A stretch of 60,930 nt of DNA from CAYNWT01 sp964450955 (GTDB lineage Bacteria; Planctomycetota; Planctomycetia; Planctomycetales; Planctomycetaceae): assembly GCA_964450955.1 (NCBI GenBank), contig CAYVFI010000040.1, positions 1-60,930 on the forward strand, given 5' to 3'. The position numbers were made by a program, and so were the translations under genes. Shown here piece after piece: positions 43,400 to 52,006 of the stretch. Position 1 is the stretch's first letter; each line of letters opens with the position of its first letter. The notes under the pieces were generated by a model. The model did not search any database and was not told where the DNA came from. It was given only the letters and a program-made list of their open reading frames with translations.

Positions 43400-44995
43400 A
43401 TGAACAAGAAAATGCTTAGCTGGTTGGCAGCACTACTAATTTTGGTCGTCGTCCTTGGCGGCACAGTCTTTCATTGGTCCATTAATCGTATCTACGTGGA
43501 AGAAGGCTACAGCCTGCAGCTGCGATACAAAGGGCCGTTGGTTTTCGGTTCTCGTGAACCGGCCAAGACCGGCTATTGGGCGGAGGAAGGACAGATTGGT
43601 GTTCTTCAAAAGCTTCGCGGTCCGGGCCGACACTTCTACTGTCCGATTTGGTGGGAACGTACTGAGGTTCCTGACATTCTAATCAAGCCTGGTCAGGTTG
43701 GTGTTGTGACCTGCAAGCTGGGTGACGATCTTCCTGCGGGCGAGTTCCTTGTTGATGGCGACATTGGGACGTCTACTCAGAAGGGTATTTTGAGGAAGGT
43801 CCTGCACCCCGGACGTTACCGCATTAATCCTTATGGCTATGAGGTTGAAGTTGTCGGCGTGCAGAAGTTAGACAACGGCAAAAAGCTGGCCGGCTGGGTT
43901 GAGATTCCCACTGGTTATGTCGGCGTTGTCACGAATCTTAGCGACAACCCCAAGACCGGGAAGATTGCCGGTGTTCAATCAGAAGTATTGCCACCGGGCA
44001 TCTATCCGATTAACGGAAAAGAACAGCAAGTGGACGTTGTGGAGATTGGATATCGCCACACGACGATTCAGGCAAGTAAGCAGCTGACGTCCAGTGGCAC
44101 CGTGGCCATGGACGATTCCGGCGAACCAATCTTCTCTGGTAAAGACTCTGGTATCGAGTTCCCATCTTTGGATGGTTTCGAAATCCACATGGACTTCACC
44201 GCCATCTGGGGTTTGCTGCCGGAGCAAGCGCCTCACGCGATCAAGACCATTGGTAACGTAGACGCCATTGAAGAAAAGATTGTCATCCCGCAGATCGCTT
44301 CGATTTGCCGAACCGGTGGCTCCAAAATCAAAGCGGTTCAGTTGTTGGTTGGAGCCGACCGAGAGAAGTTTCAGCAGAAAACACTGGATGATCTTAAGGG
44401 AGAACTTCAGGGCAACGAAGTCACGCTGCTGTACGGGCTGGTCCGGCACATTTACATTCCTCAGGAAGTGCGTAAGCCAATTCAGACTGCGGTCATCGCT
44501 GAAGAACTTGGTCTGACGCGCGAACAGGAACAGGGAACCGCACAGGCTGAAGCGGCCTTTCGAGAGGCTGAGCAGCAGGTCGAACTTGAGAAAGAACGTG
44601 TCGACGTTGACACCGAACGGCAGTACGAAACAGCCCTGGCTGAAGGGGACCGTTTGGCGAAAGGTATCGATGCGGAAACCGAGCTCATGGTTGCGAAGAT
44701 CCAAAAGCAGACTGCGATCTTTGAAGCGGAGGCAGTCGAGATTCTTGGAAAGGCTGAGAACGCCGGTAAGCAAATGATCGCGGAAGCAACAGCCGGTCGG
44801 TTCAAGCTGGCGGTCGATGCGTTCGGAACTCCCGCCGCGTACAACAATTGGGTGTTCGCAACAGGCCTGCCGGACGATGTCGAACTGAAGCTCATGTACG
44901 CCGGAGAAGGCACGCTTTGGACCGACATGGACAATCTGGGTGTTCGAGCCAACATACCGGTGAAAACCACTAAGGCTCCGGCTGCGAAAAAGTAG
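43400..44995 (+). CDS. SPFH/band-7 domain membrane protein (second of a pair)
   Basis: 531 residues. One N-terminal helix (WLAALLILVVVLGGTVFHW) is followed by an SPFH region similar in phrasing to the preceding protein (GYVGVVTNLSDNPKTGK, GFEIHMDFTAIWGLLPEQA) and a coiled coil rich in Glu/Gln/Ala (EQEQGTAQAEAAFREAEQQ). It ends with a helix-rich tail (AAYNNWVFATGLPDDVELK). Both proteins share repeated glycine-motif blocks, which suggests duplication from one ancestor followed by specialisation. ATG at 43400. A membrane scaffold or partner of a protease is the usual family role, but none lies next to it. Confidence 0.87.
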   Translation: MNKKMLSWLAALLILVVVLGGTVFHWSINRIYVEEGYSLQLRYKGPLVFGSREPAKTGYWAEEGQIGVLQKLRGPGRHFYCPIWWERTEVPDILIKPGQVGVVTCKLGDDLPAGEFLVDGDIGTSTQKGILRKVLHPGRYRINPYGYEVEVVGVQKLDNGKKLAGWVEIPTGYVGVVTNLSDNPKTGKIAGVQSEVLPPGIYPINGKEQQVDVVEIGYRHTTIQASKQLTSSGTVAMDDSGEPIFSGKDSGIEFPSLDGFEIHMDFTAIWGLLPEQAPHAIKTIGNVDAIEEKIVIPQIASICRTGGSKIKAVQLLVGADREKFQQKTLDDLKGELQGNEVTLLYGLVRHIYIPQEVRKPIQTAVIAEELGLTREQEQGTAQAEAAFREAEQQVELEKERVDVDTERQYETALAEGDRLAKGIDAETELMVAKIQKQTAIFEAEAVEILGKAENAGKQMIAEATAGRFKLAVDAFGTPAAYNNWVFATGLPDDVELKLMYAGEGTLWTDMDNLGVRANIPVKTTKAPAAKK

Positions 44996-45193
44996 CCGCC
45001 ATGTATGCTCGCAAAATCACTTCTCTCGCTGCGGCGGGAGCGGTGACGGGCAACAAATAGCCTTTATACGCAACTAAATCGGAGGACCAGACGAAGGAGG
45101 CTTCAACCAAAACCGCTTCCACGTTATTCTGGCGGATTCGCTTTGGGGTTCCGGCTCATTTGATTCGGAGCCCGTTTTCGTTTGAGGACGGAC

Positions 45194-46108
45194 ATGCAGC
45201 ACCTGACATCGCTGTACGATATTACGCCAGAGAATCTAGACGAACTCATCCACCTCGCGCTGGATCTTAAAACCCGCACGAAGGCTGGCGAACGACCGGG
45301 CACGCTGGCGAACCGAGTTCTTTTGCAGGTGTTTGAGAAACCATCGCTCCGCACTCGTAACAGCTTCGAAGCGGCCATGATTCAATTGGGCGGCGGCGGT
45401 ATTTTTATGACCGCAAAAGAAGCCGGCTTCCACGGTCGCGAATCGATGGCAGACATCGCCAGGGTCTCCAGTAGCTACGCCGACTTTGTGACTCTGCGGA
45501 CATTTTCGCAGCAGCTCATCGAAGACTACGCGGCAAACGCGTCCTGCCCTGTCATTAACGCTTTGTCAGACGACCGGCATCCATGTCAGGCACTAACAGA
45601 CTTTGTCACGATTCAGGAAGCGCTGGGCAAGCTAAACGGTGTTCGTCTGGCATTCATCGGTGATGGCAACAACGTCGCTCAGTCCCTGGCAATTGCATCG
45701 GCGATGGCCGGCACAAGCTTTGTGGTTGCATCTCCACAGGGCTACGAACTGCCAGCCGACTTTCTTGATGACCTCAAAACAAAGTTCCCTTCTGCCGACA
45801 TTTCGCAGTCCAATGACAGTTCGGACGCCGTTAAAGATGCGGATGTGATCTACACCGATGTCTGGGCCAGTATGGGCCAGGAAACCGAAGCCAGCGATCG
45901 AGCGAAGGCGTTCTCTAAGTTCCAGGTCAACAAGAAACTCATGTCTCAGGCGCCGGCCGGGTGCCGATTCATGCACGACCTGCCGGCGCGGCGCGGTCTT
46001 GAGGTGACCGACGAAGTGATGGACAACGAAAACAGCATTGTCTTTACGCAGGCTGAGAACCGGATGCATCTGGCCAAGGCTTTGTTCACCTGGCTGGCGC
46101 GATCTTAA
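45194..46108 (+). CDS. argF: Ornithine carbamoyltransferase with atypical HDLP motif
   Basis: 304 residues. It catalyses carbamoyl phosphate plus ornithine to citrulline in arginine synthesis. The carbamoyl-phosphate motif is SLRTR, the second motif is HPCQALTDF, and DVWASMGQE and NRMHLAKA match the ornithine side. The usual HCLPA motif instead reads MHDLPARRG, so Asp262 replaces the Cys expected to contact ornithine. The TTG at 45182 adds four residues; I used the ATG at 45194. The change could alter activity or substrate preference, but other family features are intact. It precedes rph by 45 bp in the same direction. Confidence 0.88.
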   Translation: MQHLTSLYDITPENLDELIHLALDLKTRTKAGERPGTLANRVLLQVFEKPSLRTRNSFEAAMIQLGGGGIFMTAKEAGFHGRESMADIARVSSSYADFVTLRTFSQQLIEDYAANASCPVINALSDDRHPCQALTDFVTIQEALGKLNGVRLAFIGDGNNVAQSLAIASAMAGTSFVVASPQGYELPADFLDDLKTKFPSADISQSNDSSDAVKDADVIYTDVWASMGQETEASDRAKAFSKFQVNKKLMSQAPAGCRFMHDLPARRGLEVTDEVMDNENSIVFTQAENRMHLAKALFTWLARS

Positions 46109-46153
46109 TTTTGTTGTTGGCTAAGCCTGCCACACACCACAAGCGAAACACAA

Positions 46154-46879
46154 ATGTCACGACACGATTCACGCGCAGTTGACCAGCTTCGCCCGATCAC
46201 AGTGCAACGGCACTACACAGGAGCGACAGCGGGTAGTGTTCTCATCAAGGCGGGAACCACAACAGTGTTGTGTACGGCCAGTCTTGAAGCGTCGGTTCCT
46301 CCATGGAAGCGGCCGAAGGACGGTGAAACCGCGACCGGATGGGTTACGGCCGAATACAACATGCTGCCCGGCAGTACATCGCCGCGAAAACGACGCGACC
46401 GCGGAAAGGTAGATGGCCGGACAACAGAGATTCAACGACTCATCGGACGCAGCTTGCGAGCCGTTGTCGATTTCGAAGCTCTTGGCGAGAACACAATCAT
46501 CGTTGACTGCGACGTTCTTGAAGCCGACGGCGGTACACGGACCCTAAGCATCACCGGCGGCTTCATCGCATTGGTCGATGCCGTCGCGCAGGCGGGTGAC
46601 CCAAAGAAGATCCTAACCGACAGCGTCGCGGCGATTAGCGTCGGAATCGTGGGCGGCACACCGGTTCTGGATCTGGATTACCCGGAAGACAGTACTGCTG
46701 ACGTCGACATGAACGTCGTGATGACCGGCAAAGGCGAGTTCATCGAAGTTCAGGGAACCGCTGAAGGCGGAACCTTCAACCGCGACCTGCTTAACCAACA
46801 ACTCGCGCTGGCCGAAAAAGGCATCAACGACCTGACAAGAATCCAGGCCGAAGCCCTCGGGGATGTGTGGCCGTTCTAA
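46154..46879 (+). CDS. rph: Ribonuclease PH
   Basis: 241 residues, the normal length. It is a phosphate-dependent 3'-exoribonuclease that trims the 3' ends of tRNA precursors. Clear family features are RAVDQLRPITVQRHYTGATAGS at the start, GRTTEIQRLIGRSLRAVVD, VLEADGGTRTLSITGGF and DLDYPEDSTADVDMNVVMTG. It probably shares a transcript with argF. No unusual residues were noted. Confidence 0.95.
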   Translation: MSRHDSRAVDQLRPITVQRHYTGATAGSVLIKAGTTTVLCTASLEASVPPWKRPKDGETATGWVTAEYNMLPGSTSPRKRRDRGKVDGRTTEIQRLIGRSLRAVVDFEALGENTIIVDCDVLEADGGTRTLSITGGFIALVDAVAQAGDPKKILTDSVAAISVGIVGGTPVLDLDYPEDSTADVDMNVVMTGKGEFIEVQGTAEGGTFNRDLLNQQLALAEKGINDLTRIQAEALGDVWPF

Positions 46880-47005
46880 GCGTTCACGCACCGGTTTCGG
46901 GTTCTCCAACCGAAATCACACTGATCGGTGGGCGACTCGTATGGTGACCGCCCACGATTTCATCGACAATACGTGCCCCATTCTCTGGCAACGCAGGGTG
47001 CATCG

Positions 47006-48040
47006 ATGGTTGTTCGAACTCTTCTATTGCTAGCCACTTGTCTTGCTTCTCTGCCAGTAGTCGCAGAGGAAATCGTCCGCACGCACCATCTTGGTGCGGC
47101 CCACACAGAACCCCTAAAACACGAACGTGTTTTCGTAGGCTGGCTGGACGAGAACACGCTTGTTTACTCAACCAATGGACGGGTCGTGTGTTATGACATT
47201 GAAGGCAAACGCGAGAAGTGGGTCATTCCAGACACCTATCCTTGTGCGCTGTCGGTTGAACCTGAAGCAAAACGTGTTGCCATCGTTCAAAGGGAACGCA
47301 CATGGTGGGAAAAGCAGAACAGTCTCCCAGATTGCAAGAATTGGCTCGCCATTCTAGACGCCAGCAATGGAAAAGTGCTGTCGCAGTTAAACGAACGGCA
47401 GCTGCGACGCCAGGTTCCTTTTTCAGTGCCATGGGATCTGGATTTTACGAACTCCGGTGTGGTCGCCTGCGGCCTTTCGGACAAGTTTGCCACTGTCGTG
47501 GGGCCAAAGCTAAGCGGAAACGTCCGCCGAATCAAAATTGAGTCCTTCACCACAGAGATGACCGTATCACCGGACGGGAAGCAATTGACGACGGTCTCCA
47601 ATGGCCACTACGTCTGCGTTCGAGACATTGCCACGGGAGAAAAGACATACTCGCTCGGCGACCCTGAGGCAGACTTCCCAGGGACCGACACGCCATTCGT
47701 CAGCCACGCACAGTTTGATGGCAAGCAGGTTCTGATTCACACTGTCGATGGTGGTTGGGGCAATGGAGAGGTCCACGTTACCGACATCACGAATGGTAAG
47801 GCAGCTCGTTTCAACGCTCGCAGAGGACACATCGTAATGGCGGTCGATTTCAAGCGAAAGCAGATTGCACTCACTGGAACCTCTAAGCACCTAACCGTAC
47901 TACGTTTCGACGGAACCGAGGTAGCTGAACTGAAGAACGCCACGAAAGCTCGAAACAGCTGCGTAGCCTTCTCGCCGTCAGGCAAACGTATTGCCGTTGG
48001 CTGTGACGACCGTACCGTTTCAGTATTCGCGATCCGCTAA
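47006..48040 (+). CDS. Exported WD40-like beta-propeller protein
   Basis: 344 residues. The ATG at 47006 gives a signal peptide (MVVRTLLLLATCLASLPVVA); the longer frame to 46928 has none. The rest is a chain of short beta repeats typical of WD40/YVTN propellers, with recurring phrases such as GRVVCYDIEGKREKW, VCVRDIATGEKTYSL and NSCVAFSPSGKRIAVGCDD. It probably binds a partner protein or ligand outside the cytoplasm. No catalytic site is visible. It converges with the FMN reductase gene. Confidence 0.82.
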   Translation: MVVRTLLLLATCLASLPVVAEEIVRTHHLGAAHTEPLKHERVFVGWLDENTLVYSTNGRVVCYDIEGKREKWVIPDTYPCALSVEPEAKRVAIVQRERTWWEKQNSLPDCKNWLAILDASNGKVLSQLNERQLRRQVPFSVPWDLDFTNSGVVACGLSDKFATVVGPKLSGNVRRIKIESFTTEMTVSPDGKQLTTVSNGHYVCVRDIATGEKTYSLGDPEADFPGTDTPFVSHAQFDGKQVLIHTVDGGWGNGEVHVTDITNGKAARFNARRGHIVMAVDFKRKQIALTGTSKHLTVLRFDGTEVAELKNATKARNSCVAFSPSGKRIAVGCDDRTVSVFAIR

Positions 48041-48052
48041 CACGCCGGTCTT

Positions 48053-48598
48053 TCAATCCAATGCGCGAACGGACTCGACGAATTTGCAGAATCCTGTTGC
48101 TTGTTTTTCGATACGGCCCACCAGTTCTTCGTCGTTCAGCCTTCCGTCGGTGATGTTTGAGTAGCTGTCGCCGATGAAGATCCGGCGGGGGAACATGTGC
48201 GCGTTGCGGTAGCCTGCGATCTGTTGGAAGTGTTCGACTGCTCTGAGAGCTTTGAACTGTCCGGCGGCGATACCAATGAATGCACACGGGCGGCTGTCGA
48301 AACCTTCGGGGTAGGGCAGCATGTCTACAAACAACTTCAAGACTCCAGGGTAGCCGCCGTTGTATTCGGGAACGATGAAGACAACGCCATCGGCAGCAAG
48401 GAATCGTTCGACCAACGCATGCAGTGACGCTGGCTGGTCTTTGTACACAGAACCCGAGAGCGTCTCCGGCGGGAGTTCGGCCATGTCCAACAAATCGACG
48501 GTGTGCCCCTGTTCGCGATAGATGCCGGCAACCTGATTAGCCAGGCTCCGCGAGAGTGCTCCGTCTCGGTTTGTTCCACAGACGACGACAATATCCAT
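48053..48598 (-). CDS. NADPH-dependent FMN reductase family protein
   Basis: 181 residues, a flavodoxin-like fold. The family features are VVVCGTNRDGALSRSLANQVA (FMN-phosphate loop), the classical PEYNGGYPGVLK segment and FIGIAAGQFKALRAVEHF. It reduces FMN or quinones with NADPH. The start ATG at 48598 is 5 bases past TGAGGAGGAACATCT, so a strong GGAGGAA ribosome site precedes it. Substrate (flavin, quinone or chromate) is not resolved. Confidence 0.9.
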   Translation of the reverse strand: MDIVVVCGTNRDGALSRSLANQVAGIYREQGHTVDLLDMAELPPETLSGSVYKDQPASLHALVERFLAADGVVFIVPEYNGGYPGVLKLFVDMLPYPEGFDSRPCAFIGIAAGQFKALRAVEHFQQIAGYRNAHMFPRRIFIGDSYSNITDGRLNDEELVGRIEKQATGFCKFVESVRALD

Positions 48599-48696
48599 AG
48601 ATGTTCCTCCTCATGATGTGCAAGACGACAGCATATGAGGAAAAGGAACGCGGAGACAGGCAGGCGAGCGGCTGATTGTTGGTAGAGCTTTCCGGC

Positions 48697-49623
48697 TTAC
48701 GAACTCGCTTCCTTGGCTTTGCGGTTCGCTTCAATCACGGCGGTCATCTCACCGGCATGGTAGCTGGAACGCACGAAGGGGCCGCTGGCAACAAGTTTGA
48801 ATCCGAGCTTCCGGGTGAGTTCGCCAATTTCGTCGAATTCTTCCGGTGGCACGTAGCGTTCGACCGGTAGGTGCTCCTGCGTTGGTTGCAGGTACTGACC
48901 CAGCGTCAACATGTCGCAACCCACTTCTCGCAGGTCCGCGCAGACTTCCATGAGTTCGTCCATGGTCTCGCCGAGGCCCAGCATCAGGCCGCTTTTGGTC
49001 AGCATGTCCGGAGCTTCGTCTTTGCACTGCTTCAGCAGGTCCAGAGTTCGCTGGTAATCGGCGTTCCGGCGGACTCGGTTGTAAAGTCGCGGCACGGTTT
49101 CAGTGTTGTGATTGAACACATCCGGCTTCGCTTCAATCACGCGTGAGATGGCGGCTCGGTTGCCCATGAAGTCAGGAACCAGAACCTCGACGGCAGCGCC
49201 AGTGCGTTCGCGAGTGGCAAGGATGCACTTGTAGAAATGGTCGGCTCCACCATCCGGCAAGTCGTCACGAGTCACCGATGTGATGACAACGTGTTCCAGG
49301 CCCAGGCGTTCGGTCGCTTCGGCGACGCGTTCTGGTTCGTCCAGTTCGACCGTTTCCGTTTTGCCCTTGGGAACCGAACAGAACCCACACGGCCGCGTGC
49401 AGACGTTACCCAGAATCATGAACGTCGCGGTTTGGTGTGACCAGCACTCAGACTGGTTCGGACACTTCGCGCTCTCGCACACAGTTTCCAGACGCAGGTC
49501 TTCAATCACGCTGCTGGTGTAAGCCATGCCCGGTTTTGGCCATGGTCGTTTCAGCCAGCGTGGAAGCCGCGGTCGGCGCTGTGGTGGCTTGGTTTCTTCG
49601 ACATCAATGATTGGTAGCGAGGT
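48697..49623 (-). CDS. lipA: Lipoyl synthase
   Basis: 308 residues. A radical-SAM enzyme that inserts two sulfurs into octanoyl groups bound to a lipoyl domain. The auxiliary cluster ligands are CESAKCPNQSEC, and the radical-SAM cluster is CTRPCGFC. The sequence RLPRWLKRPWPKPG at the start is typical. The ATG at 49623 has GGAGA upstream; a GTG at 49644 would add seven residues. The 5' end overlaps the 3' end of the LipB-like gene by 20 bases, so the two are translationally linked. Confidence 0.94.
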   Translation of the reverse strand, partial: TSLPIIDVEETKPPQRRPRLPRWLKRPWPKPGMAYTSSVIEDLRLETVCESAKCPNQSECWSHQTATFMILGNVCTRPCGFCSVPKGKTETVELDEPERVAEATERLGLEHVVITSVTRDDLPDGGADHFYKCILATRERTGAAVEVLVPDFMGNRAAISRVIEAKPDVFNHNTETVPRLYNRVRRNADYQRTLDLLKQCKDEAPDMLTKSGLMLGLGETMDELMEVCADLREVGCDMLTLGQYLQPTQEHLPVERYVPPEEFDEIGELTRKLGFKLVASGPFVRSSYHAGEMTAVIEANRKAKEASS

Positions 49624-50380
49624 CATTACTGGGTCTCCGTTCACGTCTCAGCAAAGGATGGCTGCTGAACACGTTGAAGTCATTATAGCCAAGCCGCTGG
49701 GTGAGGTTTCGGATAAAGCTCTCACGAACGGTCTGCATTGCAATAGGGCGCGTGCATTGTGCAACAAGCGACCCTATCTGGTTTTTCGGTCGAGCCGACT
49801 CGACGGCTCGCAGTAAAGTCATGTCAGGGCACACGTTGAGGAAAAATCCATGGCAGCTGACTCCGCCCAGATTCTTGAGTCCACAAAATCCAATTTTTCC
49901 GCAGCGAGACCAGATTCCTCGGTCAACTTTGTCAGCCTCCGCCACGACTTTCAGTTCTTCACAGACTGCCAAAGCCGTTTCCTGAAGAACACGTTCCAGC
50001 ATGTCCTGATCAATTCCCAGGCGTTCCATGGGGACGATTGGGTAGACGGCCAGTTGCCCGGGAGCATGAACCAATGTCGGCCCGCCTCGGTCAACGCGTT
50101 CGACTTTCAAAAGCTGAGCCTGAAGTTCGCGTGGTTCCGCCGGCAAATCAATCTGACTGCCACCGTGGCCAATCGTGACCACGCGTGGATGTTCGCACAG
50201 AATTAGCGAACCGCTAATGTCGCTGCGTTCCTGCACTTCACCAACGATGCGTTCCTGCAGGAACACGGCCGATCGGAAGTCCACGGTTCCAAGAAGATAG
50301 ACCGATAGCGCCGACGACGAACGTCTTTTTGGCGACCAGTCATACTTCTCAATTGTCACAGCAGACTCTTTCGGGGTCAA
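49604..50380 (-). CDS. lipB: LipB-like octanoyltransferase homologue lacking the catalytic Cys
   Basis: About 258 residues in the LipB (BPL/LPL) fold. Recognisable family regions are GGPTLVHAPGQLAVYPI (normally TYHGPGQL), RGIWSRCGKIGFCGLKN with Lys162, and VSCHGFFLNVCPDM. The catalytic Cys normally lies in a PCGI motif 11 to 12 residues after the last segment; here the aligned residues are VESARPK, with Ala196 at the Cys position. The Lys is kept. It therefore looks like a LipB that cannot use the normal Cys-Lys mechanism. The start is unclear: TTG at 50380, or GTG at 50359. It overlaps lipA by 20 bases. Confidence 0.82.
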   Translation of the reverse strand: MTPKESAVTIEKYDWSPKRRSSSALSVYLLGTVDFRSAVFLQERIVGEVQERSDISGSLILCEHPRVVTIGHGGSQIDLPAEPRELQAQLLKVERVDRGGPTLVHAPGQLAVYPIVPMERLGIDQDMLERVLQETALAVCEELKVVAEADKVDRGIWSRCGKIGFCGLKNLGGVSCHGFFLNVCPDMTLLRAVESARPKNQIGSLVAQCTRPIAMQTVRESFIRNLTQRLGYNDFNVFSSHPLLRRERRPSNDLATNH

Positions 50381-50527
50381 AAGTGAACCAAAACCGCAAT
50401 CGTATATCTTACCAGAGGGTGCGGGTCAGACGATAGCGCCGGACCGAAGCCGGAAGGGCGAACGTGAAAGCCCAAACGACCTTGGGGTGGTGATGCGTTG
50501 TGTGACGAATGAAGGTAGGATGGACAC

Positions 50528-51019
50528 ATGGGAAAGAAGAAACACAAGAAAAAGAAGGCCGACAAAAAGGATCCAAACTCGTCCACTATCTGCACGAACC
50601 GCCAGGCAAAGCGGGAGTACGAGATTCTGGAACAGCTTGAGTGCGGTATCGAACTGCGCGGTAGCGAAGTGAAAAGCATTCGCGCCGGCAATGTGTCTAT
50701 CAACCAGGCTTACGGCCGCGTTGAGAACGGTCAGGTCTGGTTGGTTAACGTTGACATTGGTGAGTACTCTCAGGCCAACGTGATGAACCACGACCCGACC
50801 CGCAAACGCAAGCTGTTGCTGCACCGCCGAGAGATCCGAAAGTTCGCGGAATCTTCAGCAGAAAAGGGGCTCACACTGGTCCCGCTTTCAATGTACTTCG
50901 TACGCGGGTTGGTGAAGGTCAAGCTGGCAATCGGCCGCGGTCGTCGCGAGTACGACAAACGCGACAAGCTAAGAAGAGACGCCGATCGCAGAGAGATGCA
51001 GCAGATCAAACGGCCGTGA
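50528..51019 (+). CDS. smpB: SsrA-binding protein SmpB
   Basis: 163 residues. SmpB binds tmRNA and is needed for trans-translation, which rescues stalled ribosomes. The typical sequence is all there: ICTNRQAKREYEILEQLECGIEL, GSEVKSIRAGNVSINQAYGRV, NHDPTRKRKLLLHRREI and RGRREYDKRDKLRRDADRRE. A Lys-rich N-terminal tail (MGKKKHKKKKADKKD) precedes it. I found no tmRNA gene near it. Confidence 0.96.
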   Translation: MGKKKHKKKKADKKDPNSSTICTNRQAKREYEILEQLECGIELRGSEVKSIRAGNVSINQAYGRVENGQVWLVNVDIGEYSQANVMNHDPTRKRKLLLHRREIRKFAESSAEKGLTLVPLSMYFVRGLVKVKLAIGRGRREYDKRDKLRRDADRREMQQIKRP

Positions 51020-51053
51020 TCCGGAATTTGGAATCTGAGATTTGAAATCCTGA

Positions 51054-51085
51054 AATTTGAGATCGCAGATCGCAGATCTCAAATT
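51054..51085. repeat. Palindrome between convergent smpB and esterase genes
   Basis: AATTTGAGATC (51054-51064) pairs perfectly with GATCTCAAATT (51075-51085). Similar AT-rich phrases (GGAATTTGGAATCTGAG, TTTGAAATCCTG) precede it, so it looks like a dispersed repeat that may also act as a terminator. No T-run follows on the plus strand. Confidence 0.55.
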
Positions 51086-51107
51086 ACTTGCTGTCAAATT
51101 CCCGACC

Positions 51108-51962
51108 CTATTTCTTGTCCTTCTCCTGCTGCGTGCAGATTCGATTCACAAATCGCAGCAGCAGGGGATGAGCCGGTTCTGCCATCTGGCCGTGGTTGTA
51201 GCCATCCAGTTCCATGATGGTTGTGTCCGGATGTTTGATGACCTGCATCATGCGCCAGAAGTACGCGTTCTCTTCGTGACGTCCCAGCATCTCAAGTTTT
51301 CGATCACCCGTGATCAGCAACATCGGCGGCGAATCTTTGCGCACGTGATAGATGGGTGCCATGTCGTCAACGATTGCGCGAGTGCCTTCGATGCCGCGTT
51401 CTTTTCGAACCGTAAAGTGCGTTATGGTGTGGCCGCTGTAGGGAATCAAACCGGCAAGGTTATCAGCGTCGGCGCCGTGTGCGGCCAGCCATCGCTTATC
51501 CATGCCCACCATGCTTGTCAGGTAACCGCCGGCCGAATGTCCGCTAACGAAAACCTTCTTCGGCGAACCTCCAAAGTCCGCGATGTTTTTCATGGTCCAG
51601 GCAACGGCTGCGGCGGCGTCTTCGATGTACGCGGGAGATTTTACTTTCGGATACAACCGATAGTTCACCGCAACAACAGCCACACCCTTCTCGCAAAGTC
51701 CTTCCGGAACCGACTTGTTGCCGCCGGTCAGACCGCCGCCGTGGAACCAAACAATGGTCGCAAAATCTTTGCGGTTGATCGGGTGGTAGATGTCCAGTCT
51801 GCATCGCTGGCGCATGTAGTCGCTTAGCTTGTCGCCGCTGCGGTAGGCGATGTTTTCTTTCGTCGTGTATCGCTGAGTTTCATCCTGAGCGAACGCACCA
51901 GCCGGGAGACTGAGGCAAACAAGAAACAACACTGCAGACCGATTTAGCACAGTAGACCTCAT
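51108..51962 (-). CDS. Exported alpha/beta hydrolase (carboxylesterase-like)
   Basis: 284 residues with a signal peptide (MRSTVLNRSAVLFLVCLSLPAGAFA). The oxyanion motif is FHGGGLTGGN, the nucleophile elbow is SGHSAGGYL, and candidate acid and His residues are in ITGDRKLEM and DGYNHGQM. This is the same broad esterase group as the gene at 3538, but without the extra C-terminal domain. The substrate is unknown. The ATG at 51962 is the natural start. Confidence 0.87.
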   Translation of the reverse strand: MRSTVLNRSAVLFLVCLSLPAGAFAQDETQRYTTKENIAYRSGDKLSDYMRQRCRLDIYHPINRKDFATIVWFHGGGLTGGNKSVPEGLCEKGVAVVAVNYRLYPKVKSPAYIEDAAAAVAWTMKNIADFGGSPKKVFVSGHSAGGYLTSMVGMDKRWLAAHGADADNLAGLIPYSGHTITHFTVRKERGIEGTRAIVDDMAPIYHVRKDSPPMLLITGDRKLEMLGRHEENAYFWRMMQVIKHPDTTIMELDGYNHGQMAEPAHPLLLRFVNRICTQQEKDKK

Positions 51963-52006
51963 GACGCAGATGCAGAACGCGGCTCCAATATAGCCACGGC
52001 CGGTCG

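Noticed and set aside
50528..51019. tmRNA gene adjacent to smpB
   Set aside because: I looked for a tRNA-like acceptor end with an Ala-rich tag frame nearby and saw none.
51057..51827. Long antisense frame (256 codons) opposite the esterase gene
   Set aside because: The opposite strand has a clear signal peptide and HGGG/GHSAGG motifs; this frame has none.
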